Shown in pieces: positions 43,570 to 54,300 of a stretch of 64,000 nucleotides of DNA. The translations under genes were made by a program, and so were the position numbers. Source of the DNA: Bin87 sp965232895 (GTDB lineage Bacteria > Chloroflexota > Dehalococcoidia > Lucifugimonadales > UBA3495); contig OZ247430.1 of the NCBI GenBank assembly GCA_965232895.1, forward strand, positions 1-64,000, given 5' to 3'. A model generated the notes under the pieces. The model searched no databases. It was not told where the DNA came from and was given only the letters and a program-made list of their open reading frames with translations. Positions within the stretch are counted from its first letter, which is position 1. The number at the start of each line of letters is the position of its first letter.

Positions 43570-44514
43570 CTATGCGGCTTCCTCTCTGGCTTTTGCCATT
43601 ACATCGACCAATTCCTGCACGGAAGCGGCCGAGGACTGCAAAGCGGACTTTTCTTCGTCGGTGAGACTGATCTCGATCACTTTCTCCATGCCGCCCGCGC
43701 CGATCTTGACGGGAACGCCAACGCACAGCCCGTTGATCCCGTACTCACCCTCAAGGTAGGCGCAGCCGGGCAGGATGCGCTTACGGTCCAGCAGGATCGC
43801 CTCGACCATCTCTGTGATCGCCGCCGACGGCGCGTAAAAGGCCGAGCCCTGTTTGAGCAGGGCGACGATTTCGCCGCCGCCGTCGCGGGTCCGCTGCACG
43901 ATGGAGTCGATGCGGTCCTGGGACAGGAGTTCCGCAAGCGGGATGCAACCGACGGTGGTATAGCGCACCAGGGGCACCATGTCGTCGCCGTGCCCGCCCA
44001 GCACCATGGCCTGGACGTCGTCGACCGAAACGTCAAGTTCCTGGGCGATGAAGGTCCGGTAGCGGGCGGTGTCGAGAACGCCGGCCATTCCGAACACGCG
44101 GTTGCGCGGGAACCCGGAGGTCTCGAACACGTTCTGCACCATGGCATCCAGCGGGTTGGTAACCGCCAGGATGATGCAGTCGGGGGAGTACCTGACGATT
44201 TCCTCGGTAACGGATGCTGTGATCCTCATATTGGTGAGGAGCAGATCGTCCCGGCTCATTCCAGGCGTTCGAGCTCGCCCTGAAGTTATGACCACAACAT
44301 CAGATCCAGCGGTTTCCTCGTAGCCGTTGGAGCCGGTGATCGTGCCATCTGAGCCGATGATGGGACCGGATTCCAGCATATCCAGGCTCTTGCCCTGTGG
44401 CATGTCCTCAATGATATCCACCAAGACGACATCGGCATAGCCGAGCTGGTGGATCCGTTGGGCGGTCGTGGCGCCGACATTGCCGGCGCCGACGACGGTT
44501 ACTTTGCTTCGCAT
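43570..44514 (-). CDS. mdh: Malate dehydrogenase
   Basis: NAD-dependent TCA-cycle enzyme of the LDH-like MDH type, 314 residues. Motifs: VTVVGAGNVGATTAQRI at the N terminus, the acidic VLVDI that favours NAD, GRARTPGMSRDDLLLTN with the substrate-binding Arg residues, VTNPLDAMV, and catalytic His in GGHGDDMVPL. ATG 44514 (MRSKVTV) gives the family N terminus; the longer frame would overlap the icd end. It follows icd by 34 bases, so icd-mdh is probably an operon. Confidence 0.94.
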   Translation of the reverse strand: MRSKVTVVGAGNVGATTAQRIHQLGYADVVLVDIIEDMPQGKSLDMLESGPIIGSDGTITGSNGYEETAGSDVVVITSGRARTPGMSRDDLLLTNMRITASVTEEIVRYSPDCIILAVTNPLDAMVQNVFETSGFPRNRVFGMAGVLDTARYRTFIAQELDVSVDDVQAMVLGGHGDDMVPLVRYTTVGCIPLAELLSQDRIDSIVQRTRDGGGEIVALLKQGSAFYAPSAAITEMVEAILLDRKRILPGCAYLEGEYGINGLCVGVPVKIGAGGMEKVIEISLTDEEKSALQSSAASVQELVDVMAKAREEAA

Positions 44515-44548
44515 GTGTTGAGTGGTCCTCCGATTGATGCAGGTTGGG

Positions 44549-46777
44549 TTAGATGGCATCCACGATGGCATTCAGCGTGGGGCTGGGTCGCATGGCTCTG
44601 GCGGACTTCTCCTGGTCAGGGCGGTAGTACCCGCCGATGTCCACGGGTTCGCCCTGACAGTCGATCAGTTCCTGAATGATCCGGTCCTCGTTTTCGGTCA
44701 TCTGGCGGGCGACCTCCACGAAGTGGGCTTTCAACTCTGGGTTTTTGTCCTGGTTCGCCAGCGCCTGCGCCCAATAGAGGGCGAGGTAGAAGTGGCTGCC
44801 CCGGGTGTCAAGCTCGTTCACCCGACGGGAGGGGTTTCTCTGATGTTCCAGATGCTCACCTATCGCCTGGTCCAGCGTCTCCGCCAGAAGCCGCGCGCCG
44901 TCGTTGTCGTACACTTCTCCGAAGTGCTCGAACGAGGCAACCAGGGCGCAGAATTCACCCAGAGAGTCCCAGCGCAGATGTCCTTCTTCGACGAATTGCT
45001 GCACGTGCCGGGGAGCCGAACCACCGGCGCCGGTCTCAAATAGTCCGCCGCCGTTGAGCAGGGGGACCACGGAGAGCATCTTGGCGCTGGTTCCCAACTC
45101 GAGGATTGGGAACAGGTCGGTCAGGTAGTCGCGCAGTACGTTCCCGGTCACGGCGATGGTGTCCTGGCTGGCGCGGCTGCGCTCCAACGTGGCTTTCATG
45201 GCATCCAGGGGCGGCAGGATGCTGATGTCCAGCCCGGAAGTGTCGTGGTTGGGCAAATACTGGTTTACCTTCTTGATGAGCTCAGCGTCGTGGGCGCGAT
45301 TCTGGTCTAGCCAGAAGATGGCGGCCTGGCCGGTTAGACGGGAGCGGGACACGCCGAGCCTGACCCAGTCCTGGATCGGGGCATCTTTGGTCTGGCACAT
45401 GCGGAAGATGTCGTCTTTCTCGACGCTCTGTTGCATCAGCGTAGCGCCGTTGGCGTCGACCACGCTGATCGTCCCGTTGCCCGGGGCCTTGAAGGTCTTG
45501 TCGTGGGAACCGTACTCCTCAGCCGCCTGCGCCATCAGACCCACGTTGGCGACGCTGCCAATTTTTGACGGGTCGAGGGCTCCGTGCTGCTGGCAGTCTT
45601 CGACAACCGCCTGGTAAATGGTGGCGTAGGAGCGGTCGGGGATCAGAGCGACGGTGTCGTGCAAATCGTTGTCCGGGCCCCAGGTGCGTCCTCCGTCGCG
45701 GATGACCACCGGCATAGAAGCGTCGATGATGGTGTCGCTGGAAACGTGCAGGTTGGTGATGCCCCGGTTCGAGTTCACCATCATCAGATCGGGGCGCTTG
45801 TCGTAGCACGCCTGAATGTCCGCCTCGATCTCGGCGCGCTTGGCCTCGGGCAAGTCCTGGATCTTGGTCAGCAGTTCGGCGACGCCATTGTCGGGGTCTA
45901 CGGCCACCTGGGCCAGTGCGTCGCCGTGCTTTTCGAAGACATCCTTGAAGAATTCGGAGACCAAGTGCCCGAATATGATGGGATCGGACACGCGCATCAT
46001 GGTGGTCTTTACGTGCAGGCCGAGCAGAACGTCGTCCGCTTTGGCCTTATCCATCTCTTCGGCGTAAAACCGGCGCAGAGCCCCGGCATTCATGACGGCG
46101 CAGTCGAGTATTTCGTCGGCCTGAATTGGTATGCCCGATTTGAGCTCGGTCACGCTTCCGTCGCTGCCGGTGAATACGATGGAGGCCGACCCCGCCTGCG
46201 TGGTGGTTACCGCCACCTCGCTGCTGAAAAAGTCTCCATCGTTCATGTGGCTGACGCGGGTCTTGGAGACCTCGGGCCAGTCCTGCATCATCCGGTGAGG
46301 ATTGCGCAGGCCGTGCTCCTTGACCGCGTTCGACGAGCGGCGATCGGAGTTGCCTTCCCGGATTACCGGGTTGACAGCGCTTCCGATCACGCGGGAGTAG
46401 CGGGCCTGGATCTGACGCTCTGCGTCGTTGGCGGGTTGATCGGGATAGTCGGGAATGTCATAACCCTTGCCCTGCAACTCGGCGATGGCGCCTTTCAACT
46501 GCGGAATCGAGGCGCTGATATTGGGCAGCTTGATCAGGTTCGCCGACGGCTCCAGGCACAACTCGCCGCACATCCGCAGGTAATCCGGGATCTTCTGCTC
46601 GTCGGTCAGATTGTCCGGGAAATTGGCAATGATGCGACCTGACAACGAGATGTCCCAGGTGTCGAGTTCAATCCCCGAACTCTTGGTGAACGCCTGTAGA
46701 ATTGGCAACAGTGAGTGAGTTGCCAGGAACGGCGCTTCATCAGTTTCGGTGTAAATGATCTTGGCGGCTTCTGCCAT
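44549..46777 (-). CDS. icd: Isocitrate dehydrogenase, monomeric NADP type
   Basis: Oxidative decarboxylation of isocitrate to 2-oxoglutarate in the TCA cycle, here by the large single-chain form (742 residues) rather than the common dimeric form near 420. Characteristic stretches include IIYTETDEAPFLATHSLLPI near the N terminus, NSDRRSSNAVKEHGLRNPHR, SDTIIDASMPVVIRDGGRTW, and KEYGSHDKTF-like EYGSHDKTFKAPGNGTI. AAGGAGGAG precedes ATG 46777. It is the first gene of the icd-mdh pair. Confidence 0.95.
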   Translation of the reverse strand: MAEAAKIIYTETDEAPFLATHSLLPILQAFTKSSGIELDTWDISLSGRIIANFPDNLTDEQKIPDYLRMCGELCLEPSANLIKLPNISASIPQLKGAIAELQGKGYDIPDYPDQPANDAERQIQARYSRVIGSAVNPVIREGNSDRRSSNAVKEHGLRNPHRMMQDWPEVSKTRVSHMNDGDFFSSEVAVTTTQAGSASIVFTGSDGSVTELKSGIPIQADEILDCAVMNAGALRRFYAEEMDKAKADDVLLGLHVKTTMMRVSDPIIFGHLVSEFFKDVFEKHGDALAQVAVDPDNGVAELLTKIQDLPEAKRAEIEADIQACYDKRPDLMMVNSNRGITNLHVSSDTIIDASMPVVIRDGGRTWGPDNDLHDTVALIPDRSYATIYQAVVEDCQQHGALDPSKIGSVANVGLMAQAAEEYGSHDKTFKAPGNGTISVVDANGATLMQQSVEKDDIFRMCQTKDAPIQDWVRLGVSRSRLTGQAAIFWLDQNRAHDAELIKKVNQYLPNHDTSGLDISILPPLDAMKATLERSRASQDTIAVTGNVLRDYLTDLFPILELGTSAKMLSVVPLLNGGGLFETGAGGSAPRHVQQFVEEGHLRWDSLGEFCALVASFEHFGEVYDNDGARLLAETLDQAIGEHLEHQRNPSRRVNELDTRGSHFYLALYWAQALANQDKNPELKAHFVEVARQMTENEDRIIQELIDCQGEPVDIGGYYRPDQEKSARAMRPSPTLNAIVDAI

Positions 46778-46940
46778 GATCTCCTCCTTAGCAAATAGAT
46801 TTCACGGGCCGATACGGGTTGCCAAGGATTGTTGGACTACAGGCCCGAACGGAAAACCGGATGTCCAGTATCCGGCACAGGTAAAACCGTAGAGATTATA
46901 CACACGAATATAGTTGAACGGTACCCGATACCGATGAGCG

Positions 46941-47092
46941 CAGGGCAATCGCATCATAGGCCTCACGCCCGTCACTCCGGCGAAAGCCGGAGTCCAGTGG
47001 TCATAGAATGAACGAATTTGAAGCGTATTTGACGAATTCGATCACTGGATTCCTGCTTGCGCAGGAATGACGGCGATGGTGCGATTACCCTG
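46941..47092. repeat. 152-bp MITE-like element, copy 1
   Basis: Bounded by CAGGGCAATCGCA and its imperfect reverse complement TGCGATTACCCTG. Internally it has two imperfect hairpin blocks (ACTCCGGCGAAAGCCGGAGT and ATTCCTGCTTGCGCAGGAAT). A second copy of identical length lies in reverse orientation at 54688-54839. No coding capacity. It sits in the 545-base gap between icd and the transporter gene, which otherwise holds only the next element and no recognisable gene. Confidence 0.85.
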
Positions 47093-47104
47093 CCCGATTA
47101 GCAC

Positions 47105-47246
47105 AGGACCTTTCCAAAGTCCCGGATAGCGGCCTTTCACCTCGAACTGTCATTCCGGCTTGCGCTGGAATCCAGATCATTCTGAACATAACGACCTCTG
47201 GGTTCCCGCTTGCGCGGAAATGACGTATCAACTTTGGAAAGGCCCT
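47105..47246. repeat. 142-bp MITE-like element of a second family
   Basis: Bounded by 16-bp inverted repeats AGGACCTTTCCAAAGT and ACTTTGGAAAGGCCCT (one mismatch). The interior holds CATTCCGGCTTGCGCTGGAAT and a related GGGTTCCCGCTTGCGCGGAA block, similar in kind but not identical to those in the 152-bp element 12 bases away. Noncoding. Confidence 0.75.
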
Positions 47247-47322
47247 GCGATGAGCGAGCCCGGTCGACCCTTCAGTAGTGTGATACATTGTGGCGGTAAT
47301 TCGATGCCCGACCCGATATGCA

Positions 47323-48720
47323 ATGAATGAACCTGAACGGCCGGCGACTCGATTGCCGCTGCTGAATAAACTGCTGTTCTCGTCTGACCACATCGGTCTG
47401 CAGGCCATCAGTTATTTTCGGCAGTCGTGGATACTTTTCTTTCTGGCTCCGCCGGCCAGTGAGGGCGTGGCCCTGGTCCCCGACCCGGGCATTGCCCTGC
47501 TGGGGATCGACCTGGATGCTCGCGTGTTCGCCGGTTTCCTGCTGTCTGCCGGCCGATTCGTTGACGCATTCACCGACCCGCTCATTGGTTGGTGGAGTGA
47601 TCGCACCCGTAGCCGCTGGGGACGCCGCATTCCCTTCATCCTCTTCAGCACTCCATTCTACGGCCTGTTTGCCGCCCTCGTATGGTTCCTGCCCTCTGAG
47701 GAGGCGAGCCTTTGGAACGCGCTGTACTTCGTGATCATACTGGAGCTGTTCTTTACCGCAGCCACGATGTCCAGCGGCGCCCTGGAAGCCCTGATACCGG
47801 AAGTAACCAACACGCCCAAAGACCGGATGAACCTGGTGGGCTTGATCTTCGCCTTTGCTTATGTTGGCGCCGCCATCGGTCTGATCATTATCGGCAGAAT
47901 GGTGGACGCCCTGGGCTTCCAACAGGTGGGAATTATTCTGGCCCTAATGGGCGTGGTCTTCCGATACTTGTCGCTGTCGGCAATATGGCGACGGGCGCCC
48001 CGTCACACACCACCGGCGCAGGTTGCTTTTTGGCGTGGATTGGGCGACACCTTGCGCAACCCTCAGTTCGTTTATTACCTGCCCACCTTTGTGATGTTCA
48101 CCACTGGCGTCGGCATGATGCAGAGCTGGATACCTTTCTTCACTGTGGTGATTCTGCAGGCGGACAAGTCGGTTACCGCAAATCTGTTTATCGCCGTTTT
48201 TATTGGCGTCGCCATCGCCGGCGTAAGTATCTGGCTCGTGTTTGAATTCTTCCAGGTGAGCAAGCGGCGCATCTACGGCCTATGTCTGTTGGGCAGCGGA
48301 GCCGCGTTCCCGTTGCTGGCGTTGGTGGGCCTGATTGAGAGCGGAGGCGTGATGCTGCAGAGTCTCATCCTGTTCTTTGCCGCCGGACTGCCCATGGCGG
48401 CGGTGTTCCTGCTGCCCAAAGCCATCACTGCGGACGTGACCGATTACGACGAATTGTTGACCGGAGAGCGACGGGAGGCGATGTTTTACTCCACGCAGAA
48501 TTTCTTCGAGAAGATCACCTTCGCGTTGCCTCCGCTTTTCCTGAGCCTGATACTGCTGTTAGGAGACTCTCCCGACAACCCCCTGGGTATCCGGCTGGCC
48601 CCCGTGTTTGCCGGAGCGCTGGCCGCCGCCGGGTTCATCCTCTGGCCGCGCTACCGCCTGCCCGACACGGTAAACCGCGAAACGGTGACCCAGGCCGGGC
48701 TGCTGCGCCAGGCGGCCTGA
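47323..48720 (+). CDS. MFS transporter, GPH (glycoside-pentoside-hexuronide:cation) family-like
   Basis: Integral membrane protein of 465 residues with about 12 helices. The family signature FVDAFTDPLIGWWSDRTRSR followed by WGRRIPFI lies after the second helix, and DRMNLVGLIFAFAYVGAAIG and TADVTDYDELLTGERREAMF match the MelB-like pattern. Likely a cation-coupled symporter of a sugar or sugar-like solute. ATG 47323 is chosen; a GTG 33 bases earlier is possible. The upstream region is occupied by MITE-like repeats. Confidence 0.82.
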   Translation: MNEPERPATRLPLLNKLLFSSDHIGLQAISYFRQSWILFFLAPPASEGVALVPDPGIALLGIDLDARVFAGFLLSAGRFVDAFTDPLIGWWSDRTRSRWGRRIPFILFSTPFYGLFAALVWFLPSEEASLWNALYFVIILELFFTAATMSSGALEALIPEVTNTPKDRMNLVGLIFAFAYVGAAIGLIIIGRMVDALGFQQVGIILALMGVVFRYLSLSAIWRRAPRHTPPAQVAFWRGLGDTLRNPQFVYYLPTFVMFTTGVGMMQSWIPFFTVVILQADKSVTANLFIAVFIGVAIAGVSIWLVFEFFQVSKRRIYGLCLLGSGAAFPLLALVGLIESGGVMLQSLILFFAAGLPMAAVFLLPKAITADVTDYDELLTGERREAMFYSTQNFFEKITFALPPLFLSLILLLGDSPDNPLGIRLAPVFAGALAAAGFILWPRYRLPDTVNRETVTQAGLLRQAA

Positions 48721-48730
48721 CGGTCGCCCG

Positions 48731-50779
48731 CTAGGAATCCAGTTGCGCCGCCAACGCGGCGGCCTCGGTGACCGGAAGCTGGCACGCGTAATTTTCGCAC
48801 ACGTAGGCCGTGGGCCGGCCGTCTTGCATCACCCTCTGCTCCAGCAGCGGGGAGTCCTTCAGCGGCGGGTTCGTCGGATCGGCAACCCCAACCAGCACCT
48901 TGTTCGGCAGGAACCGCCGGCTCACCTCATCGAGCATATCCCCGGTACCGGGATTTTCGATTGGCCCGACGATGACGATTTCCCGGGGCAGCGAGACGTA
49001 GAAATCGAGCGCGCCCAGCCAGTGGCCGGTGGCGGAAGGCGCGCGCCCCAGCATCTGCTGCATCGCCCGGAGCGGGGTCGCTCCCTTTGCCGAATAGTCG
49101 TCGTTGCCGGTGACCACGGCCAGCCGGAGCAGAACGTCGGCGGCGACTGAACTGCCGCAAGGCTGAGCGTTGTCGAACACGTCGCGGGGCCGGATCACCA
49201 GCGTTTCGTGATCGCTGCCAGTGTCGTAGAAGCCGCCGACAGCGTCATCCCAGAACAGGGCGTTCATGCCGCCGGCTACTGACACGGCCTCCTGGAGCCA
49301 GCGGGGTTCCAGCGTGGCCTCGTGCAGGGACAGCAGTCCGTCGGCCAGGCAGGCGTAGTCCTCGAGGTAGCCATTGAGCTTGGCCTCGCCATTGCGCCAG
49401 GTGCGGAGCACGCGACGGTTTGCGTCGCGCATGTTGCCGAGGAGGAAATCCGCATTCTTGCGCGCGGCGTCCAGGTAATCCTCGCGGCCCAGAGCGGCGC
49501 CGGCCTCCGCGAAAGAGCGGAGCATCATGCCGTTCCACGAGGTGAGGACCTTGTCATCGCGCAGGGGATGGATGCGCTGCTCGCGAACGTCGAGGAGGAC
49601 GGCCCGGGCGCGAGCGACGGCGGCGAACAGATCGGACTCGGAGACGCCGCGCTGGCTCGCGTACTCTTCCGGCGGACGGGCAATGTTCAGGATATTGGCG
49701 CCTTCGAAGTTGCCGCGCTCGGTGACGCCGTAGTAGCCCATGACGAGATCGGCATCGTCCCCCAGCAGCGGACGCAGTTCGTCCGGCGTCCACACGAAGA
49801 ACTTGCCCTCGACGCCCTCGCTGTCGGCGTCCTGGGCAGAGTAGAACCCTCCCGCCGGATCGGTCATCTCCCGCAGCACGTAGTCGAGGGTCTCCTCGGT
49901 GACGCGGCGGTACAGGGGGTTGCCGGTTACCTGCCAAGCGTGGAGGTACAGGCGGGCGAGCAGGGCGTTGTCGTAGAGCATCTTTTCGAAATGCGGAACG
50001 AGCCAGTAGGCGTCGGTGGAATAGCGGTGGAATCCGCCACCCACCTGGTCGTATATGCCGCCGTAGGCCATCTTCTGCAGGGTCAGCTCGACCATCTCGA
50101 GGGCGCGGGCGTTGAAGCCGTGACGGTTGTAACGCAGCAGGAACTCGGGGGTCATGGGCTGGGGAAACTTGGGCGCGTTGCCAAAGCCGCCGTTGAGATG
50201 GTCGAACTGGGTGGCGAGCTGGGAGTAGGCGTTGTGCATCACCTCGGTGGTCAGGGGCGTGAAACCGCGCGGCATCTGCCCGGTGCGCCCCATCTGCTCG
50301 GACAGTTGGCGGGTGACGCGGTCGATCTCGCCCTTGTTGGTGTGGTAGGCCTGGCCGGCGGCGGCCAAAAGGCGAGGAAATCCGGGCATCCCCTGGCGGT
50401 CCTCAGGCGGGAAATAGGTGCCGCCGTAGTAGGGATGGCCCGCGGGAGTGAGGAACACGGTCATGGGCCAGCCGCCGCTGCCGGTCATCATCTGCACCGC
50501 CTCCATGTAAACGGCGTCGAGGTCGGGCCGCTCCTCGCGGTCCACCTTGATGTTGACGAAATGCTCGTTCATCAGGGCGGCGATGTCCTCGTTCTCGAAG
50601 GACTCGCGCTCCATGACGTGGCACCAGTGGCAGGCGGAGTAGCCGATGCTGAGCAGGATGGGCCGGTCCTCGTCCCGGGCGCGGCCGAGGGCCTCCTCAC
50701 CCCAGGCATACCAGTCCACGGGATTTTCGGCGTGCTGGAGCAGGTAGGGACTGGTCTCGTTGATCAGGCGATTTGCCAT
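48731..50779 (-). CDS. DUF255 thioredoxin-domain protein (YyaL/SSP411 family)
   Basis: Protein of 682 residues. The N-terminal thioredoxin-like domain starts NRLINETSPYLLQHAENPVD and has the redox pair C50-H-W-C53 (SIGYSACHWCHVMERESFEN). GGWPMTVFLTPAGHPYYGGT follows. The rest is an (alpha/alpha)6-barrel resembling N-acylglucosamine epimerases. Function in bacteria is not established. No signal peptide, so probably cytoplasmic. Its stop lies ten bases from the convergent transporter stop. Confidence 0.9.
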   Translation of the reverse strand: MANRLINETSPYLLQHAENPVDWYAWGEEALGRARDEDRPILLSIGYSACHWCHVMERESFENEDIAALMNEHFVNIKVDREERPDLDAVYMEAVQMMTGSGGWPMTVFLTPAGHPYYGGTYFPPEDRQGMPGFPRLLAAAGQAYHTNKGEIDRVTRQLSEQMGRTGQMPRGFTPLTTEVMHNAYSQLATQFDHLNGGFGNAPKFPQPMTPEFLLRYNRHGFNARALEMVELTLQKMAYGGIYDQVGGGFHRYSTDAYWLVPHFEKMLYDNALLARLYLHAWQVTGNPLYRRVTEETLDYVLREMTDPAGGFYSAQDADSEGVEGKFFVWTPDELRPLLGDDADLVMGYYGVTERGNFEGANILNIARPPEEYASQRGVSESDLFAAVARARAVLLDVREQRIHPLRDDKVLTSWNGMMLRSFAEAGAALGREDYLDAARKNADFLLGNMRDANRRVLRTWRNGEAKLNGYLEDYACLADGLLSLHEATLEPRWLQEAVSVAGGMNALFWDDAVGGFYDTGSDHETLVIRPRDVFDNAQPCGSSVAADVLLRLAVVTGNDDYSAKGATPLRAMQQMLGRAPSATGHWLGALDFYVSLPREIVIVGPIENPGTGDMLDEVSRRFLPNKVLVGVADPTNPPLKDSPLLEQRVMQDGRPTAYVCENYACQLPVTEAAALAAQLDS

Positions 50780-51304
50780 GGGGTAACACTCCTGGGCAAG
50801 GGCGGGAAGGACCGGGCGAAGGACACGGCAGGTCGGGCCGTTTTGAAGGTTTGACCGGTTTCGTTATAGAGGTGACGAATTACGTCATCTATGTCATGGG
50901 GCGATTCCGGCTGCGGGGCATGGACCGGATAATAGCACGGGGAGGCGGTGCGCCGGTTGTCGAGGTGGTCGCGAACCATCGCTGTAGGGCGCGTGGCTGA
51001 CGGATGGTGCGCTCATGGGAGGCTGAGCCCCAGGCTAGCCGGCGAGGGCAAATGGGCGGCGGCGAGCGTTTGCGCTGCAACGCGCGCGCGTTCCTAAACG
51101 AGCGGCGTGTCGGAGCAGACCTGCTACTGCTGCCGGGCTGCGGAACGCGGCCTTCGGGCCCACCAGACACGTCGTTCGACGCGGTTCGCGTGGCCCTGGC
51201 CCATAGAGATTGCAGGCGTCCCTCGTAACCGCCTGGCGGGTGCGAATGCGTGCGACTACTTCCACGTTGACCGTTCGCTCGCTGCCAGCGTGGGTCAACG
51301 GGCG
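50780..51304. other. 525-base gap without a recognisable gene
   Basis: Short frames exist on both strands but none resembles a protein or has a good ribosome site. An imperfect palindrome lies near 50861-50887 (ATAGAGGTGACG and CGTCATCTAT around AATTA), close upstream of the DUF255 gene, and could be an operator. Otherwise nothing is seen. Confidence 0.5.
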
Positions 51305-54300
51305 CTATCCGAAGAGCCCGCCGGCATTCTCAATTACGCCGTCTATCTCCGACATCTGCGTAATGGTCTCGGCGATGGCCGCCGCCATCCGACGGTAGTG
51401 CTCCACGTCGGGATAAGTTGACAAGGCGCGCCGGCGGCGATCTTTCAGCCACTTGTCCATGGGCTGGTAGCCGCCAATGCGGAAATCCCACACCGCCGGC
51501 GCAACGCCGGCAAAATATTGGCTGGTGTTGATATAAACGCGGCCGTCATCGTCAGCATCACCGGGCGCGTACTTTGGGTAGCCGGCGGCGACCACGTTGT
51601 CGCCGGGAACCGGAAAACCCACCAGTGTAGCGCTCACGCTCTCGGAGCGCAGCAGATGGGCCTCGACCAAGCGGCGGCCCACGCCGGCCATCTCCCGGAA
51701 CAAACTAGCGTCGCCCGGCGGCGGCACCCGCGGGAAGTCGGACCGGAGAAACTGGTCGTAGCGTTCCCGGTACGTCGGCGAGTGGAAGACGGCGTAGATG
51801 TAGTGGAACACATCCTCCGGGCCAAAGGTTTCCTGCAAGTTGCCGGGGCCATCGGGGATGAACGTCAATCCGGTGCGCCGTGCCAAGTCGTCGGTGAACC
51901 CCGGCGCAAGATTCGCTTCGCGCTCTCCGTCGGCATAAAGACCCGAGGCAATTTCTTGATCGGTGGGGTAGAGGTACAGCGGAGCAAATTGCATTATGCC
52001 TTTGCTGCTGTAAAAAGCGCGGTTATCGACAATCTCTTCATACACACCAAAATGAGAATATTCGTCATTCACTGCTACTTGGCGCATAAAAGCCAAGCCA
52101 GTATTTCCGTCTGCTAGTATATGTTGCATTACATTTCGGCGGCGTCTGGTGATGAACGAGTCACTGTAATAGGTGTACCTGATGTCAAACGGGCGGTACA
52201 GGATCGGAACCACCAAATTCTCGTCCATGTTTTCATCTGCTGGGAACTCAAAATCACGCGCCGTGTGACTCATTTCATCTGCTGACCAGCGGATGGCCAC
52301 CTTATCTTGTCCGGTCACAATGCCCGCCGAGTTCACGGGCATAATATCGGTAATTTTCCGCCATTGCGCGTATTCAGTTTCAAGTTTCTTGTCCCAAGGT
52401 TTGAATCGGTAATCTGGAGATTCCGGCTCAACGGTTTGCCAGTCGGTAGTCAGTAAGTCCGATGTGGACAAGCTGGCGTACTTGGCATCACGAGTGCCCC
52501 ACAAATCGGCGTGCCTCACCTTCGCCGGCCCTAGCTTGCCTGCTTCTTTAACGAAGATAGCAATAGCGACACCCTGCTGGATGTCAAAAACATTTTCGTC
52601 GACGCTGCCGTCGGGGGCGCTTTCCTTCATTCGAGAATTGCCATGCAGATCCAACAGGTAGATGTCGGTGAAAGTGTCCAGCAGTTGCTGCCGCATCCCC
52701 CGAAAAGTCGGGTTGTCCAGATAACCGTGGTTGGTGATAAACGCCAGGACACCGGCGCCGGTCTGCTGTATCCGCCACTGAGCGAAGCGGATGAACTTTA
52801 CGTAATCGTCCTGCAGCCATTTGGGATTGCGCTCACCCAGCGGCTGCCCGTCAACGGTTTTGTAATCGTTGACCAGGTTGGCTATCCAATCCCCTTTGTT
52901 GGCGGAATGGCCGGAGTACGGAGGGTTGCCGATGACAACCATGATGGGCAGGTCGCGCTTGACTGCGGCGGCAGCGTTGGCCTCGTCGGTGATGGCGCGC
53001 AGCGGACCGAACATAGTCTGCGTTTGCTGTTCCGCCTGCTCCAGCGAGTTGGTCAGGAACACACCCAGACGTTCGTCGGCGCCGAACTCGTAGGCCCAGG
53101 TCGCCTGCTGCTCCGACGGCAGATCCTGCGCCGCCAACTGCATCCCCAGCTTCAGGTGAGCCATAGCGTAGGGAGCCATCAACAGCTCAAAGCCGAACAG
53201 CCGGGGCAACAGGTGCTCTTTGACGTACCCGCTCCACATCCCGGCGTTGCCGGCATTTTTGAAATGGTCCCGGACGTGATCAATCACGGCATAGAGAAAT
53301 GATCCGGTGCCACAGGCCGGGTCCAGCACCAGGACGCGGTGGGACTTGCCGGTGATGGTCTGGCCGCCGCCGTCAAGGTATTCGTAATCGGCGGTAGCGT
53401 TATCGGCCAGCCCGTCGGCGCAGCCGAAACGCTCCTTGAGCAGACGGTCGACGGAGCGCACGATGTAGGAGATCACCGGCTCCGGGGTGTAATACACGCC
53501 GCGCCGCTCCCGCAGGGCCGGGTCATAGGCCGCCAGGAAGGTTTCGTAGAAGTGCATCACCGGGTCCTGGCGGGCGGCGCGGCTTCCGAAATTGGCGAAT
53601 ACGGCGGCCAGGTCGGCGCCGGCCAGCAGTTGCGTCAGGTCGTCGACGAAAGAGACGAAGGGCTCGGCGTCAAGGTCGGGGCCGGCCATCATCCCAAAAA
53701 TCCGGCGGATGAAAGGATTGGCGGCAGGGATCAAATGGGCGGCGTCGTTGCGGCGAAAATCCCCGGCGCCAGCCTGGCCGGCGTGGTTGAGCCGGGCAGC
53801 GAAAAGGCCATAGGCCAAAGTTTGCGCGAACATGTCAGCAAAAGTGTCCGTGGCCAGGTCGGGAACCAGAGCCGTCCGGGAAGCGTCGTAAAGATCGCGG
53901 ATGTTGTCCGAGGCTTCACCGTTCTCAAAGGCAGCCGCCACCACGTCACGGGTGAGATGCGTCAGCCGCGCCATGCGCAGCGCAAGTTCCTCAGAATTGG
54001 CGACAGGTTCAGGTGGACGGTCGAGGAAATCGGCCAGCAGCAACCCTACGTTCTTGACGCCGTCGGGCTCGTCCAGACTAGCCACACCGCGGCATTGGCC
54101 GGCTATGTACTGGCGGAACTCGGTGTAGTTGGTCAGGATAAGGTTGGGAAGCGCGTTGCGATACCGCTTGAATTGCCGGCCGTTGTCGGTGTCGGGACGC
54201 GCCCGGGCGCTTTCCCGGTCAATATCAGCCAGGGAAACGCCCGTATCCTTGGCTTCTACGTAGCCAAGGATCAGAGGGTTATCCCCAGCGAGAGTAACGA

